From positions 1 to 7,666 of the forward strand of contig CAZLZJ010000080.1 in assembly GCA_964563975.1 (NCBI GenBank): DNA of 7,666 nt. The letters are read 5' to 3'. This document shows, in pieces, positions 1-6,904 of the stretch. Position 1 is the first letter of the stretch. Each line of letters opens with the position of its first letter. The notes under the pieces were generated by a model. The model made no database searches and was not told the DNA's origin. It saw only the letters and a program-made list of their open reading frames with translations. The position numbers and the translations under genes are program-made. This stretch comes from JAAYJR01 sp964563975 (GTDB lineage: Bacteria; Bacteroidota; Bacteroidia; Bacteroidales; Prolixibacteraceae).

Positions 1-41
1 TTACCGGGATGTTCGGTGTCTCTTAAAGCTATTTCTGCAAA

Positions 42-896
42 TCACTTCAGTGATATCCATGGCGCATTTTCTTTTACCCACTCATAAACAGCCACCGGAA
101 CATCCGTGCATATATAGTCGCATTCCAGTCCTACCGCAAGAAGAAAATCTTCAATTGATAATCCCGGCCACAGACTAATAATAAATCCTTGCTTTTTTGC
201 ACTTCTAATCATTTCACGGGTTGTTTTTTCGATCCGGCAGCCCACACGGTTTATACCAAGTGCTTTTGCCTCCTCCAGAACCTCCGGAGAGACTCCTTCG
301 TTTTTTATAAATAACAGCTGGGCTGAAGGATATTTGCTTTTCAAATACTTTAGCGGGCGGGTATCAAAAGAGGTCATTACATAATCGGAAGTTGGAGGTT
401 TATGGGCATAGATTTTTTGACAAAGTTCATCGCAATACTGCTCCAAAATCTTTCCGTTATAATGCGGGCTGCCGGTCTTCATTTCAAACTCAACATAGAG
501 CCACGGCTTATCGTTAAAGAACTCCAAAACTTCATCCAAAGTAGGAATCTGATTTCCGTCTTTTGTGCGGAGTGCCTTAACTTCCTCAAGGGTTGCTTCT
601 TCAATAGATCCTTCAATACCGAAGATCCGTTTGAAGTCTCCGTCATGAAAAATAACCAAATGGTTGTCCTTTGTTCGTCTTACATCAATTTCATAACCTC
701 TTAAACCTTTTGTGTATACTTCTTGAAATGCCTGTAAAGTGTTTTCGTCACGCTCCAGTCTGCCGCCACGGTGTGCAAACACTTTTACCTCAGGTTGCTG
801 AGCATTGACCGCCATATTGCACAACAGAAGAGTAACAAAAGCTGTTAAAACAGATAAATTATTAAATGTCTTTTTTTGAAATGTTAATATTTTCAT
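42..896 (-). CDS. Secreted glycerophosphodiester phosphodiesterase (GDPD family)
   Basis: A 284-aa GDPD-family TIM-barrel phosphodiesterase, which hydrolyses glycerophosphodiesters to glycerol-3-phosphate and an alcohol. Numbered from the ATG at 896, the family signatures appear in order: FAHRGG (H42, R43), DENTLQAF (50-57), YEIDVRRT (E69, D71), the catalytic HD pair in VIFHDGD (H84, D85), IPTLDEVLEFF (117-127), YVEFEMK (E136, E138), and the C-terminal signature CDYICTDVP (269-277). Residues 1-32 form a signal peptide with a basic start, a hydrophobic core and a likely SPase I site after VNA, so the enzyme is probably periplasmic. The cysteine in LLLCN is a poor lipobox match. The reading frame stays open to a TTG at 962, but that would place 22 polar residues before the signal peptide, so 896 is chosen. 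No Shine-Dalgarno is visible, only an A/T-rich leader. The gene stands alone, divergent from the NamZ-like gene. The exact substrate (glycerophosphocholine, inositol or other) cannot be told from sequence. Confidence 0.93.
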   Translation of the reverse strand: MKILTFQKKTFNNLSVLTAFVTLLLCNMAVNAQQPEVKVFAHRGGRLERDENTLQAFQEVYTKGLRGYEIDVRRTKDNHLVIFHDGDFKRIFGIEGSIEEATLEEVKALRTKDGNQIPTLDEVLEFFNDKPWLYVEFEMKTGSPHYNGKILEQYCDELCQKIYAHKPPTSDYVMTSFDTRPLKYLKSKYPSAQLLFIKNEGVSPEVLEEAKALGINRVGCRIEKTTREMIRSAKKQGFIISLWPGLSIEDFLLAVGLECDYICTDVPVAVYEWVKENAPWISLK

Positions 897-1146
897 TTTT
901 TTAAAATTTATATTTTTAAAGTTATCAGATAGTTTGCCTGCTTTATGTAAATAAAGTTGCAACCTACAAATAAAAAATAAGCAATCACGGGAAAATCAAT
1001 TTTTTTCCTCCTATGATTGAAATTAATTGTTTACAGGGGTAATCCTGATATATTCAAACTAATCTGTATTGTTTGTTGGATAAGGTTCATTTTTTAACAA
1101 GATTATTATTTTTAAGTTTGTACTGCAACTTTTGCAAAAAACGGTT
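897..1146. other. Divergent intergenic spacer between GDPD and NamZ-like genes
   Basis: A 250-base A/T-rich spacer between two divergent start codons. It must carry both promoters. For the plus strand there is a TAnnTTTG box at 1113-1120. For the minus strand I found no exact CAAAnnTA (reverse complement of the -7 box); CAAATAAA at 967-974 is only a partial match. Two weak hairpins (990-1008 and 1034-1047) are present but have no accompanying features that would make them a riboswitch or terminator. No small gene is supported here. Confidence 0.6.
1113..1120 (+). promoter_or_regulatory. Putative Bacteroidota -7 promoter box (TAAGTTTG)
   Basis: An exact match to the Bacteroidota primary sigma factor -7 consensus TAnnTTTG. 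It lies 26 bases before the ATG at 1147, which fits a short leader. It lies only 11 bases before the alternative TTG start at 1132, so it favours the ATG. I see no good TTTG-like -33 element at the usual spacing; TTTG at 1072-1075 is too far away. Inferred from consensus only. Confidence 0.4.
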
Positions 1147-2319
1147 ATGGTATATACAGGCCTCGATAGGATCACGGAAGAGCTGCCTCCAAAATTAAGG
1201 GGAAAGAGAATCAGTGTTCTTTGCCATGCTCCCAGTATTAACTCTGAATACAGGCATATTATCAATATTATAAGAGAAAGCCGGGAATGTAGCCTGTCAG
1301 CTGTTTTTGGTCCGCAACACGGGTTATATGGGGAAACGCAAGATAATATGATTGAGTGGGAGGGAGGTTATAATCAACAACTTAGGGTTCCGGTGTATAG
1401 TCTTTACGGGAGTCATCGAAAGCCATCTCCCGGAATGTTGGAAAATACCGACCTTTTACTTGTTGACCTTCAGGATGCCGGCGCCAGGCTTTATACCTAT
1501 ATATGGACCGTTAAACTGTGTATGGAGGCTTGCGGTGAATTGGGGATTCCTGTTTGGGTACTTGATCGCCCCAATCCCATTGCTCCTTTACATTGTGACG
1601 GGCCGGTACTGAACAGGGAGTTTTTTACTTTTGTTGGTGGTGCCGAGATACCTCTTTGCCACCGGATGACAATTGGTGAGATGGCTCTTTGGCTTAAAGA
1701 GTATGAACTTCCCTTATGTAACCTGTCTGTTGTCAAGATGAAAAACTGGAACCGTAATATGATGTATCGTGACACCCGCCTTCCATGGGTGCTTCCATCA
1801 CCAAACCTGCCAACAGAAAATAGTGCTGCCGTTTATCCCGGAATGGTTCTTGCCGAAGCATTAAATCTTTCTGAAGGCCGGGGAACCACTACTCCATTTG
1901 AGTTGGTTGGAGCACCATGGCTAAATGTCCGGAAGGTTATGGCAAAGCTGGAAAGCAAGGCATTGCCGGGCGTGATCTTCAGACAGCACGACTACATTCC
2001 GGTTTTTAATAAATATTCCGGAGAGATGTGCCGGGGCATTTATATTCATATTACAAATACCGGGCTTTACAAACCTGTTGAAACAGCCCTTCATCTTTTT
2101 GATGCAATAGTTGAAATATCGCCTCCCGGCTCATTGAACTTTTTACCTCCGCCATATGAGTATGAAGATAAACTGATGCCGTTTGATATTTTATCCGGAG
2201 ATGAAGGCATGAGGCATACTTTGGTGGAAAGGTTGCCGGTTGATGATGAGATTGCACGCTGGAAGCCCGGGATAGACAGGTTTAAAAAAAGATTTGAAGC
2301 AATCAGGCTTTATAATTGA
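1147..2319 (+). CDS. NamZ-like exo-beta-N-acetylmuramidase (DUF1343 / GH171 family)
   Basis: A 390-aa protein covering the whole DUF1343 family. The characterised member, NamZ of Bacillus subtilis, removes terminal MurNAc from the non-reducing ends of peptidoglycan fragments. Conserved blocks, numbered from the ATG at 1147: TGLDRI (4-9), VFGPQHGLYGE (53-63), VYSLYGSHRKPSP (83-95), VDLQDAGAR (106-114), LDRPNP (139-144), LPSPNLPT (216-223), YPG (230-232), NLSEGRGTT (240-248) and PFELVGAPW (250-258). The frame opens at a TTG at 1132, but ATG 1147 puts the family's TGLDRI block right at the N-terminus and suits the promoter position. No signal peptide or lipobox is seen, so a cytoplasmic location is inferred, unlike secreted NamZ. 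The FGPQHG block has Gln where many relatives have Glu. I recall a recognisable FGPQHG...GE.QDNM subfamily with this change, so it need not mean loss of activity. Family call is firm; substrate is inferred. Confidence 0.9.
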   Translation: MVYTGLDRITEELPPKLRGKRISVLCHAPSINSEYRHIINIIRESRECSLSAVFGPQHGLYGETQDNMIEWEGGYNQQLRVPVYSLYGSHRKPSPGMLENTDLLLVDLQDAGARLYTYIWTVKLCMEACGELGIPVWVLDRPNPIAPLHCDGPVLNREFFTFVGGAEIPLCHRMTIGEMALWLKEYELPLCNLSVVKMKNWNRNMMYRDTRLPWVLPSPNLPTENSAAVYPGMVLAEALNLSEGRGTTTPFELVGAPWLNVRKVMAKLESKALPGVIFRQHDYIPVFNKYSGEMCRGIYIHITNTGLYKPVETALHLFDAIVEISPPGSLNFLPPPYEYEDKLMPFDILSGDEGMRHTLVERLPVDDEIARWKPGIDRFKKRFEAIRLYN

Positions 2320-2348
2320 AAAAGAGGTTTTAAATTTTGATACATTTG
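2315..2348 (+). promoter_or_regulatory. Putative Bacteroidota promoter before the metallopeptidase gene
   Basis: TACATTTG at 2341-2348 exactly matches the -7 consensus TAnnTTTG, and ATTG at 2315-2318 lies 22 bases upstream as a possible partial -33 element (consensus TTTG). The -33 half overlaps the stop codon of the NamZ-like gene (TGA, 2317-2319). Transcription would begin a few bases before the ATG at 2366, giving a very short leader. This suggests that the metallopeptidase and dGTPase genes have their own promoter in addition to any read-through. Confidence 0.45.
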
Positions 2349-2365
2349 TTTTAAAAATAGGATGA

Positions 2366-3079
2366 ATGGCGACCGGCACACTATTTATAAAAAGTATTGG
2401 GAAGGTTACCTTATCAGGGAACAAGCGCTCTAAAAGGATAAAGATCAGCATTAAACCTGATAAGTCGATATTGGTCTCTTTTCCTTTTTATGTTCCGGTA
2501 AAAGAGGTATTGAAGACTATTGAAAAAAACGAAAGCTGGATTAAAGAACAGCAGCAAAGCTTACTTAACAAAGAGTTGTTAATTTCAGATGGTTTGGTGT
2601 TGAATACAAAATGCCATAAGATCTGTTTTTATAAAGGAGATGTGGATGATGTTGTTGTTAAGGAAAAAACAGTAACAGTTATGCTTAAGGATCCGGATTC
2701 CGGTCAAAGCAGGGATTTGGTAAACCGGCTGTTAACCAAAATCTACCGGTATGAAGCTATGAATACTCTTCCGGAAAGGCTAAAGAGACTTGCCGGCAAA
2801 TATGGGTTTAGTTATAATAATGTTACAATCAGAAATAACAGATCTAACTGGGGCAGTTGCTCTTCAAAAAATAATATAAGTTTAAACTTGCAAATGATGA
2901 AGCTACCCGATGAACTTATAGATTATATTTTATTACATGAACTGGTTCACACCCGCATCAAAGATCATAGTTTGCAGTTTTGGCAAAAATTAGATCAGGT
3001 AACCGGAGGAAAAGCAAAAGAGTTGGCTAAAGAAGTTAAAAAGTATTCAACATATTCTTTCTCAAATGAATTGGTATAG
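2366..3079 (+). CDS. YgjP-like zinc metallopeptidase (DUF45, HExxH)
   Basis: A 237-aa member of the YgjP-like metallopeptidase family (PF01863, formerly DUF45). The C-terminal part carries the diagnostic pair of blocks: NWGSCSSKNNISLN (161-174), then IDYILLHELVHTRIKDHS (185-202). Here H191, E192 and H195 form the HExxH zinc site and H201 is the likely third ligand, followed by the usual aromatic run QFW. The N-terminal half (about 1-120) is the less conserved beta-rich region; RSKRIKISIKPDKSILVSFP (21-40) is typical of the family. No signal peptide or membrane segment is present, so a cytoplasmic protein is inferred. Members are small stand-alone proteins, often annotated as SprT-like or M48-like hydrolases, and their physiological substrate is generally unknown. 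The start ATG lies a few bases after an AGGA that is too close to act as a normal ribosome-binding site. The 3' end overlaps the dGTPase start by 14 bases. Confidence 0.88.
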   Translation: MATGTLFIKSIGKVTLSGNKRSKRIKISIKPDKSILVSFPFYVPVKEVLKTIEKNESWIKEQQQSLLNKELLISDGLVLNTKCHKICFYKGDVDDVVVKEKTVTVMLKDPDSGQSRDLVNRLLTKIYRYEAMNTLPERLKRLAGKYGFSYNNVTIRNNRSNWGSCSSKNNISLNLQMMKLPDELIDYILLHELVHTRIKDHSLQFWQKLDQVTGGKAKELAKEVKKYSTYSFSNELV

Positions 3080-4400
3080 TCTGCTTTCGGTTAAACGTTT
3101 AGGCATGGAGGATTGGAGTCATGAAACTGATCCCGAAGACAGGACACAGTTCCAGCGTGATTATGACCGGATAATCTTTTCTTCGCCTTTTAGAAGGATG
3201 CAAAACAAAACCCAGATCTTCCCCTTGCCTGAACATATTTTCGTTCACAACAGGCTTACCCATAGTTTGGAAGTGGCAAGTGTTGGCCGCTCTTTAGGAA
3301 ACCTTTTGGCTGATAAGCTTGTAGCGGAATTTCCGGATTCCAATATTGTCAGAGAGATTGGAACCATTGTTTCTGCAGCTTGCCTTGCTCATGATCTGGG
3401 AAATCCGCCTTTTGGCCATTCCGGTGAGGCTGCCATTTCAAATTTTTTCGAGAATGGAGCAGGGAAGGAGTTTTATAATAAACTTACAGCCGAAGAGTGG
3501 AGTGATTTTGCCCGGTTTGACGGGAATGCCAATGCTTTGAGACTTTTAACACATCAGTTTAACGGTAAAAGGCCGGGAGGTTTTGCATTAACTTTTCCGA
3601 CACTTGCAAGTATCGTAAAATACCCTTATGAATCGGTTTTGGCAACAGAGCAGAAATTTGGCTTTTTTCAAAGCGAAAAGGATAACTACAGGTTTATTGC
3701 CGAAGAGCTACGGATATCTGTTAAAAGAAGAGATCCCGATGAGTATGTCAGGTATCCGCTGGTTTTCTTGGTTGAGGCAGCTGATGATATCTGTTATCAG
3801 ATTATGGATTTAGAAGATGCCTGTAAACTGGGTATATTGAGCCATGAAAAGGTAAAGGAGCTTTATATGGGCTTTTATGACCCTGCGGAGGATAAAAGTA
3901 TAATAAAAAATATAGAAACCGTGCTTAAAAGGGTTACTGACAAAAATGAACAGATCAGTTATTTAAGGGCCGGTGTAATTGGAAAGCTCGTACGGGAAAG
4001 TATATCTGTATTTTTTAAAAATTATAATGAAATCCTTAACGGGACATTTCAGAAAAACCTTGTTGCATGTCTTGAGAAGAGAGAGGCTGAGGCAATGAGG
4101 GAGGTGATTGAAATTTCTTTTTCTGATGTTTATGCATTCAGGTCAGTGGTTGAGATAGAAATAGCAGGTTTTAAAATAATCGGAACACTGTTAGAAGAGT
4201 TTGTTGGTGCTGTTATTAATCCTGAAGATAAATATAATCGGAGAATTCTTACACTTCTGCCTGATCAGTATAAGCCGGAAAGTGACAGATTATACCATAA
4301 AATTCAGACAGCTGTTGATTTCATATCCGGAATGACAGATGTATATGCACTTGATCTATATAGAAAGATTAAGGGAATAAATTTGCCTGAAGTGGTATAA
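3066..4400 (+). CDS. dgt: Deoxyguanosinetriphosphate triphosphohydrolase (dGTPase), HD domain
   Basis: A 444-aa HD-domain dNTP triphosphohydrolase, which cleaves dGTP to deoxyguanosine and triphosphate in the cytoplasm. The order of motifs matches the Dgt family: RDYDRIIFSSPFRRMQNKTQ (31-50), the first metal histidine in VHNRLTHSLEV (H66), the HD pair in CLAHDLGNPPFGHSGE (H109, D110, plus H118), FDGNANALR (151-159), and the last metal aspartate in VEAADDICYQI (D240). The start MNWYSLLSVKRLGMED is the form expected in Bacteroidota, so ATG 3066 is preferred over the internal Met14, although it lies 14 bases inside the preceding gene. That overlap implies shared transcription and possibly translational coupling with the metallopeptidase. 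No Shine-Dalgarno is visible. Length and domain are complete, with no frameshift. Strict dGTP specificity versus broader dNTPase activity cannot be decided from sequence. Confidence 0.95.
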   Translation: MNWYSLLSVKRLGMEDWSHETDPEDRTQFQRDYDRIIFSSPFRRMQNKTQIFPLPEHIFVHNRLTHSLEVASVGRSLGNLLADKLVAEFPDSNIVREIGTIVSAACLAHDLGNPPFGHSGEAAISNFFENGAGKEFYNKLTAEEWSDFARFDGNANALRLLTHQFNGKRPGGFALTFPTLASIVKYPYESVLATEQKFGFFQSEKDNYRFIAEELRISVKRRDPDEYVRYPLVFLVEAADDICYQIMDLEDACKLGILSHEKVKELYMGFYDPAEDKSIIKNIETVLKRVTDKNEQISYLRAGVIGKLVRESISVFFKNYNEILNGTFQKNLVACLEKREAEAMREVIEISFSDVYAFRSVVEIEIAGFKIIGTLLEEFVGAVINPEDKYNRRILTLLPDQYKPESDRLYHKIQTAVDFISGMTDVYALDLYRKIKGINLPEVV

Positions 4401-4537
4401 ACTCAAATTATTCCGAAAGATGTACAATTTTTTACGTAATTTGTATAGATTTTAGTGTGGCTTTTTTATGGATAAACCGGATAAGAAAGTTTATTAGTAT
4501 ACTATGGAGGTTTTAATAAATTATTAAAAATAAGTTA
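4401..4537. other. Intergenic spacer before the pseudouridine synthase gene
   Basis: An A/T-rich 137-base spacer. It contains a weak inverted repeat (TACAA 4423-4427 with TTGTA 4441-4445), a near -7 box (TAGATTTT, 4446-4453, one mismatch to TAnnTTTG) and a GGAGG at 4506-4510. The GGAGG is about 27 bases before the next ATG, too far to serve it, and the ATG at 4504 beside it opens only a seven-codon frame. No convincing terminator follows the dGTPase gene. A promoter is likely here but not pinned down. Confidence 0.4.
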
Positions 4538-5434
4538 ATGAACAGAAGTTACAGCAGAGGCAGAAGAGACAGGAAGGGTTTACAGAAACAGGTGAGAGAC
4601 AGGAAGTTTGGAGGGGTTCCCGGATCTTCCGGAAAGAAGGTTCTGCAACTGAAAAAAAGACTTTCAGCAGTCGGATACAAAGAAACGGTGCTCCCAAGGA
4701 GTAAACCTTACAAGGGTGAAAAGCCGGATGAAGTGAGGCTTAACAGGTATATTTCCAATGCGGGAGTATGTTCACGAAGAGAGGCTGATAAATATATTGC
4801 AGCCGGCTTGGTTACTGTAAACAATAAGGTTGTTACAGAAATGGGTGTAAAGGTTAAGCTGACTGACGATGTGAGATTTGATGGAAAAAAGCTTAATATT
4901 GAAAAGAAAGTATATATTTTGTTAAATAAACCTAAAGGAGTTACAACAACCACTGACGATCCAAAGGCCGGATTGAATGTAATGGATATTGTAAAAGGTG
5001 CCTGTCCGGAACGTATTTATCCTGTTGGGAGGCTTGATAAAAATACAACGGGCATATTGCTTCTGACAAATGATGGTGAGCTGTCTGACCGGCTTACTCA
5101 TCCAAGCCGCCGCGTAAAAAAGATCTACCAGGTCACACTTAATAAACCGGTTACCAAAAACCATATACTCCGGATAGCTGATGGTATTGAACTTGAAGAT
5201 GGTCCGATAGCTGCCGATATGATTAGTTATATTGATCCTGCCAATAAGTTTGATGTCGGGTTAGAGATACACTCAGGGCGAAACAGGATCGTAAGGCGCA
5301 TATTTGAGCACCTGGGATATAGGGTTAAAAAGCTCGACAGGGTATATTTTGCAGGGCTTACCAAAAAAAATCTTCCACGTGGTAAATGGAGGCTTTTGGC
5401 ACCAAAAGAGGTACAATACCTGAAGATGAAATAA
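4538..5434 (+). CDS. rRNA pseudouridine synthase, RsuA/RluB family, with basic N-terminal extension
   Basis: A 298-aa pseudouridine synthase that isomerises uridine to pseudouridine in ribosomal RNA. Residues about 66-113 are an S4 RNA-binding domain (VRLNRYISNAGVCSRREAD, 66-84). The catalytic block is YPVGRLDKNTTGILLLTNDG (161-180) with the essential Asp at D167. The C-terminal RsuA/RluB/E/F signature is SGRNRIVRRIFEHLGYRVKK (246-265). RluB-type 23S rRNA modification is the most likely specificity given the complete S4 domain and the long C-terminal region, but RsuA- or RluF-like specificity cannot be excluded, so no symbol is given. Residues 1-65 form an Arg/Lys/Gly/Ser-rich, probably disordered extension. 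The start is secure: an in-frame stop at 4517-4519 leaves no other ATG. The leader lacks a Shine-Dalgarno. The gene precedes glmM by 66 bases on the same strand. Confidence 0.9.
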   Translation: MNRSYSRGRRDRKGLQKQVRDRKFGGVPGSSGKKVLQLKKRLSAVGYKETVLPRSKPYKGEKPDEVRLNRYISNAGVCSRREADKYIAAGLVTVNNKVVTEMGVKVKLTDDVRFDGKKLNIEKKVYILLNKPKGVTTTTDDPKAGLNVMDIVKGACPERIYPVGRLDKNTTGILLLTNDGELSDRLTHPSRRVKKIYQVTLNKPVTKNHILRIADGIELEDGPIAADMISYIDPANKFDVGLEIHSGRNRIVRRIFEHLGYRVKKLDRVYFAGLTKKNLPRGKWRLLAPKEVQYLKMK

Positions 5435-5439
5435 TTTTG
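5432..5439 (+). promoter_or_regulatory. Putative Bacteroidota -7 promoter box (TAATTTTG)
   Basis: An exact TAnnTTTG match that begins on the TAA stop codon of the pseudouridine synthase gene and lies 61 bases before the glmM ATG. No clear -33 TTTG is present at the usual distance, where the sequence is coding. If used, it would give glmM its own transcript with a leader of roughly 50-55 bases. Inferred from consensus only. Confidence 0.3.
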
Positions 5440-5500
5440 TTAACTCTTATCTGCAATGTTTAATCCCTTTACGATTATATAATATATAAATTGCTTTTTA

Positions 5501-6904
5501 ATGACTTTAATAAAATCAATATCAGGAATAAGAGGTACAATAGGAGGCAGAAATGACGATGGTCTTAATCCTGTAAATATTGTAAGGTTCACTGCAGCTT
5601 TTGCTACCTGGATCAAGCAAAATGGATCTAAAGATATTTTTCGGGTTGTTGTTGGAAGAGATGCAAGAATTTCGGGAGAAATGGTATCGCTGCTGGTAAT
5701 CGGCACCCTTACAGGTATGGGCATTGATGTGATAAATATTGGATTGGCAACTACACCCACCACTGAAATTGCTGTTGTTGAAGAAGGCGCCGATGGGGGA
5801 GTGATAGTCACGGCAAGCCATAACCCAAGGCAGTGGAATGCATTAAAGCTTTTAAAAAGCAGTGGTGAGTTTTTGAATAGCTCTGAAGGTAAGGAAGTCC
5901 TGGATATTGCTGAGCTTGGTATATTTAATTTTGCTGATGTTGACACTATTGGCACTATTGTTGAAAAAGAGTATACTTCGGTTCATATTAAAAAGATAGT
6001 TGATTTAAACTTAGTTGATTGTGAAATAATAAAAGAGGCTCATTTTTCAGTAGCTGTAGATGCAGTTAATTCGGTGGGTGGTATTGTTATGCCTTTGTTA
6101 TTTGAAGCGTTGGGTGTTAGTAAGGTGGTACGGATAAATTGTGAACCGCATGGTGACTTTGCTCATAATCCCGAACCGGTAAAGGAAAATCTTCTTCAGA
6201 CTTCCGGGTTGATTAAGAGTAGTGGAGTTGATGTTGGTTTTGTTGTGGATCCTGATGTAGACAGGCTTGTGATTATCAATGAAGACGGCTCTTTTTTTGG
6301 TGAAGAGTACACTTTGGTGGCAGTGGCTGATTATATTCTGGGGATAACCCCCGGGAATACGGTATCTAACCTTTCATCAAGCAGGGCGCTCAGAGATGTT
6401 ACTGAAAAGTATGGACAAAAATATGCAGCAGCAGCAGTTGGTGAGGTTAATGTTGTTGAAAAGATGAAGGAGATAAATGCTGTTATTGGCGGAGAAGGAA
6501 ATGGAGGAGTAATTTACCCGGAGAGCCACTATGGGCGGGATGCATTAGTTGGTGCAGCACTGTTCCTTACTCATTTGGCAAAAAGTAAGATGAAGTGTTC
6601 GGATCTGAGAAAAAAATATCCTGATTACTATATGTCAAAAAGTAAGACAGAGTTAAGCGCCGGTATCGATATTGACGGGTTACTTGAAGAAATTAAGGAT
6701 TTATATAAAGGGGAAGAGGTTAATGACATTGACGGTGTAAAAATTGATTTTTCTGATTCCTGGATTCACTTGAGGAAATCCAATACTGAACCGGTTATCA
6801 GGATCTTTGCAGAAGCAGGGTCGGAGAAACAGGCTGCTGAGCTTACGGAAAAAGTAACCGGGCAGATAAAAAATATTCTTTGTTGTCAGCAGAAAAAGGG
6901 TTAG
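5501..6904 (+). CDS. glmM: Phosphoglucosamine mutase
   Basis: A 467-aa alpha-D-phosphohexomutase that converts glucosamine-6-phosphate to glucosamine-1-phosphate for UDP-GlcNAc, hence peptidoglycan and lipopolysaccharide. Four family sites are present: the phosphoserine loop VTASHNPRQWNALK (103-116; S106 is the phosphorylated serine), the Mg site DPDVDRL (250-256), the sugar-specificity loop GEGNGGVIYP (331-340) and the phosphate-binding loop RKSNTEPVIRI (425-435). The N-terminus MTLIKSISGIRGTIGG is what Bacteroidota GlmM proteins show, so ATG 5501 is well supported. Length is normal for the family. The GEGNGG loop differs from the GEQSGH loop of E. coli GlmM and resembles the form in Bacteroidota and archaeal enzymes, so some phosphoglucomutase or phosphomannomutase activity is possible. 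There is no Shine-Dalgarno; a T-rich leader precedes the start. The stop codon TAG (6902-6904) overlaps the stop of the convergent lipoprotein gene. Confidence 0.92.
   Translation: MTLIKSISGIRGTIGGRNDDGLNPVNIVRFTAAFATWIKQNGSKDIFRVVVGRDARISGEMVSLLVIGTLTGMGIDVINIGLATTPTTEIAVVEEGADGGVIVTASHNPRQWNALKLLKSSGEFLNSSEGKEVLDIAELGIFNFADVDTIGTIVEKEYTSVHIKKIVDLNLVDCEIIKEAHFSVAVDAVNSVGGIVMPLLFEALGVSKVVRINCEPHGDFAHNPEPVKENLLQTSGLIKSSGVDVGFVVDPDVDRLVIINEDGSFFGEEYTLVAVADYILGITPGNTVSNLSSSRALRDVTEKYGQKYAAAAVGEVNVVEKMKEINAVIGGEGNGGVIYPESHYGRDALVGAALFLTHLAKSKMKCSDLRKKYPDYYMSKSKTELSAGIDIDGLLEEIKDLYKGEEVNDIDGVKIDFSDSWIHLRKSNTEPVIRIFAEAGSEKQAAELTEKVTGQIKNILCCQQKKG

Noticed and set aside
1..41. Gene fragment or terminator at the left edge
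   Set aside because: Only a four-pair inverted repeat (ACCG/CGGT near 3-17) without a T-tract, and no frame with recognisable content; too short to call.
402..704. 100-aa plus-strand frame opposite the GDPD gene
   Set aside because: It lies wholly antisense to a well-supported conserved gene and its translation shows no domain or sensible composition; it is a shadow frame.
990..1047. Small hairpins GGAAAA/TTTTCC (990-1008) and CAGGG/TCCTG (1034-1047) as riboswitch or terminator
   Set aside because: Stems of five to six weak pairs with no T-tract after the stem and no conserved aptamer features; expected by chance in A/T-rich spacer.
1132..1146. Upstream TTG start for the NamZ-like gene
   Set aside because: TTG is a rare start here, adds only five residues not in the family core, and would lie too close to the -7 box at 1113-1120; ATG 1147 is preferred, though not proven.
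1059..1265. 68-aa minus-strand frame across the NamZ-like start region
   Set aside because: No recognisable domain, and it overlaps the start of the conserved plus-strand gene and its promoter.
2366..4400. Metallopeptidase plus dGTPase as an anti-phage dNTP-depletion system
   Set aside because: Phage-defence dGTPases exist, but this Dgt looks like the standard Bacteroidota housekeeping form, the neighbours are rRNA and cell-wall genes, and there are no mobile-element or defence-island signs.
4423..4445. TACAA/TTGTA inverted repeat as terminator or operator after dgt
   Set aside because: Only five A/T-rich pairs across a 13-base loop and no T-tract after it; no regulator gene nearby.
4504..4527. 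GGAGG at 4506-4510 and a seven-codon frame from ATG 4504
   Set aside because: The GGAGG is too far from the ATG at 4538 to be its ribosome-binding site, and the tiny frame has nothing to support it as a gene or leader peptide.
5440..5955. 171-aa minus-strand frame opposite the start of glmM
   Set aside because: It covers the strongly conserved GlmM N-terminus, including the phosphoserine loop, on the opposite strand, and has a Ser/Thr/Pro/Ile-rich shadow-like composition.
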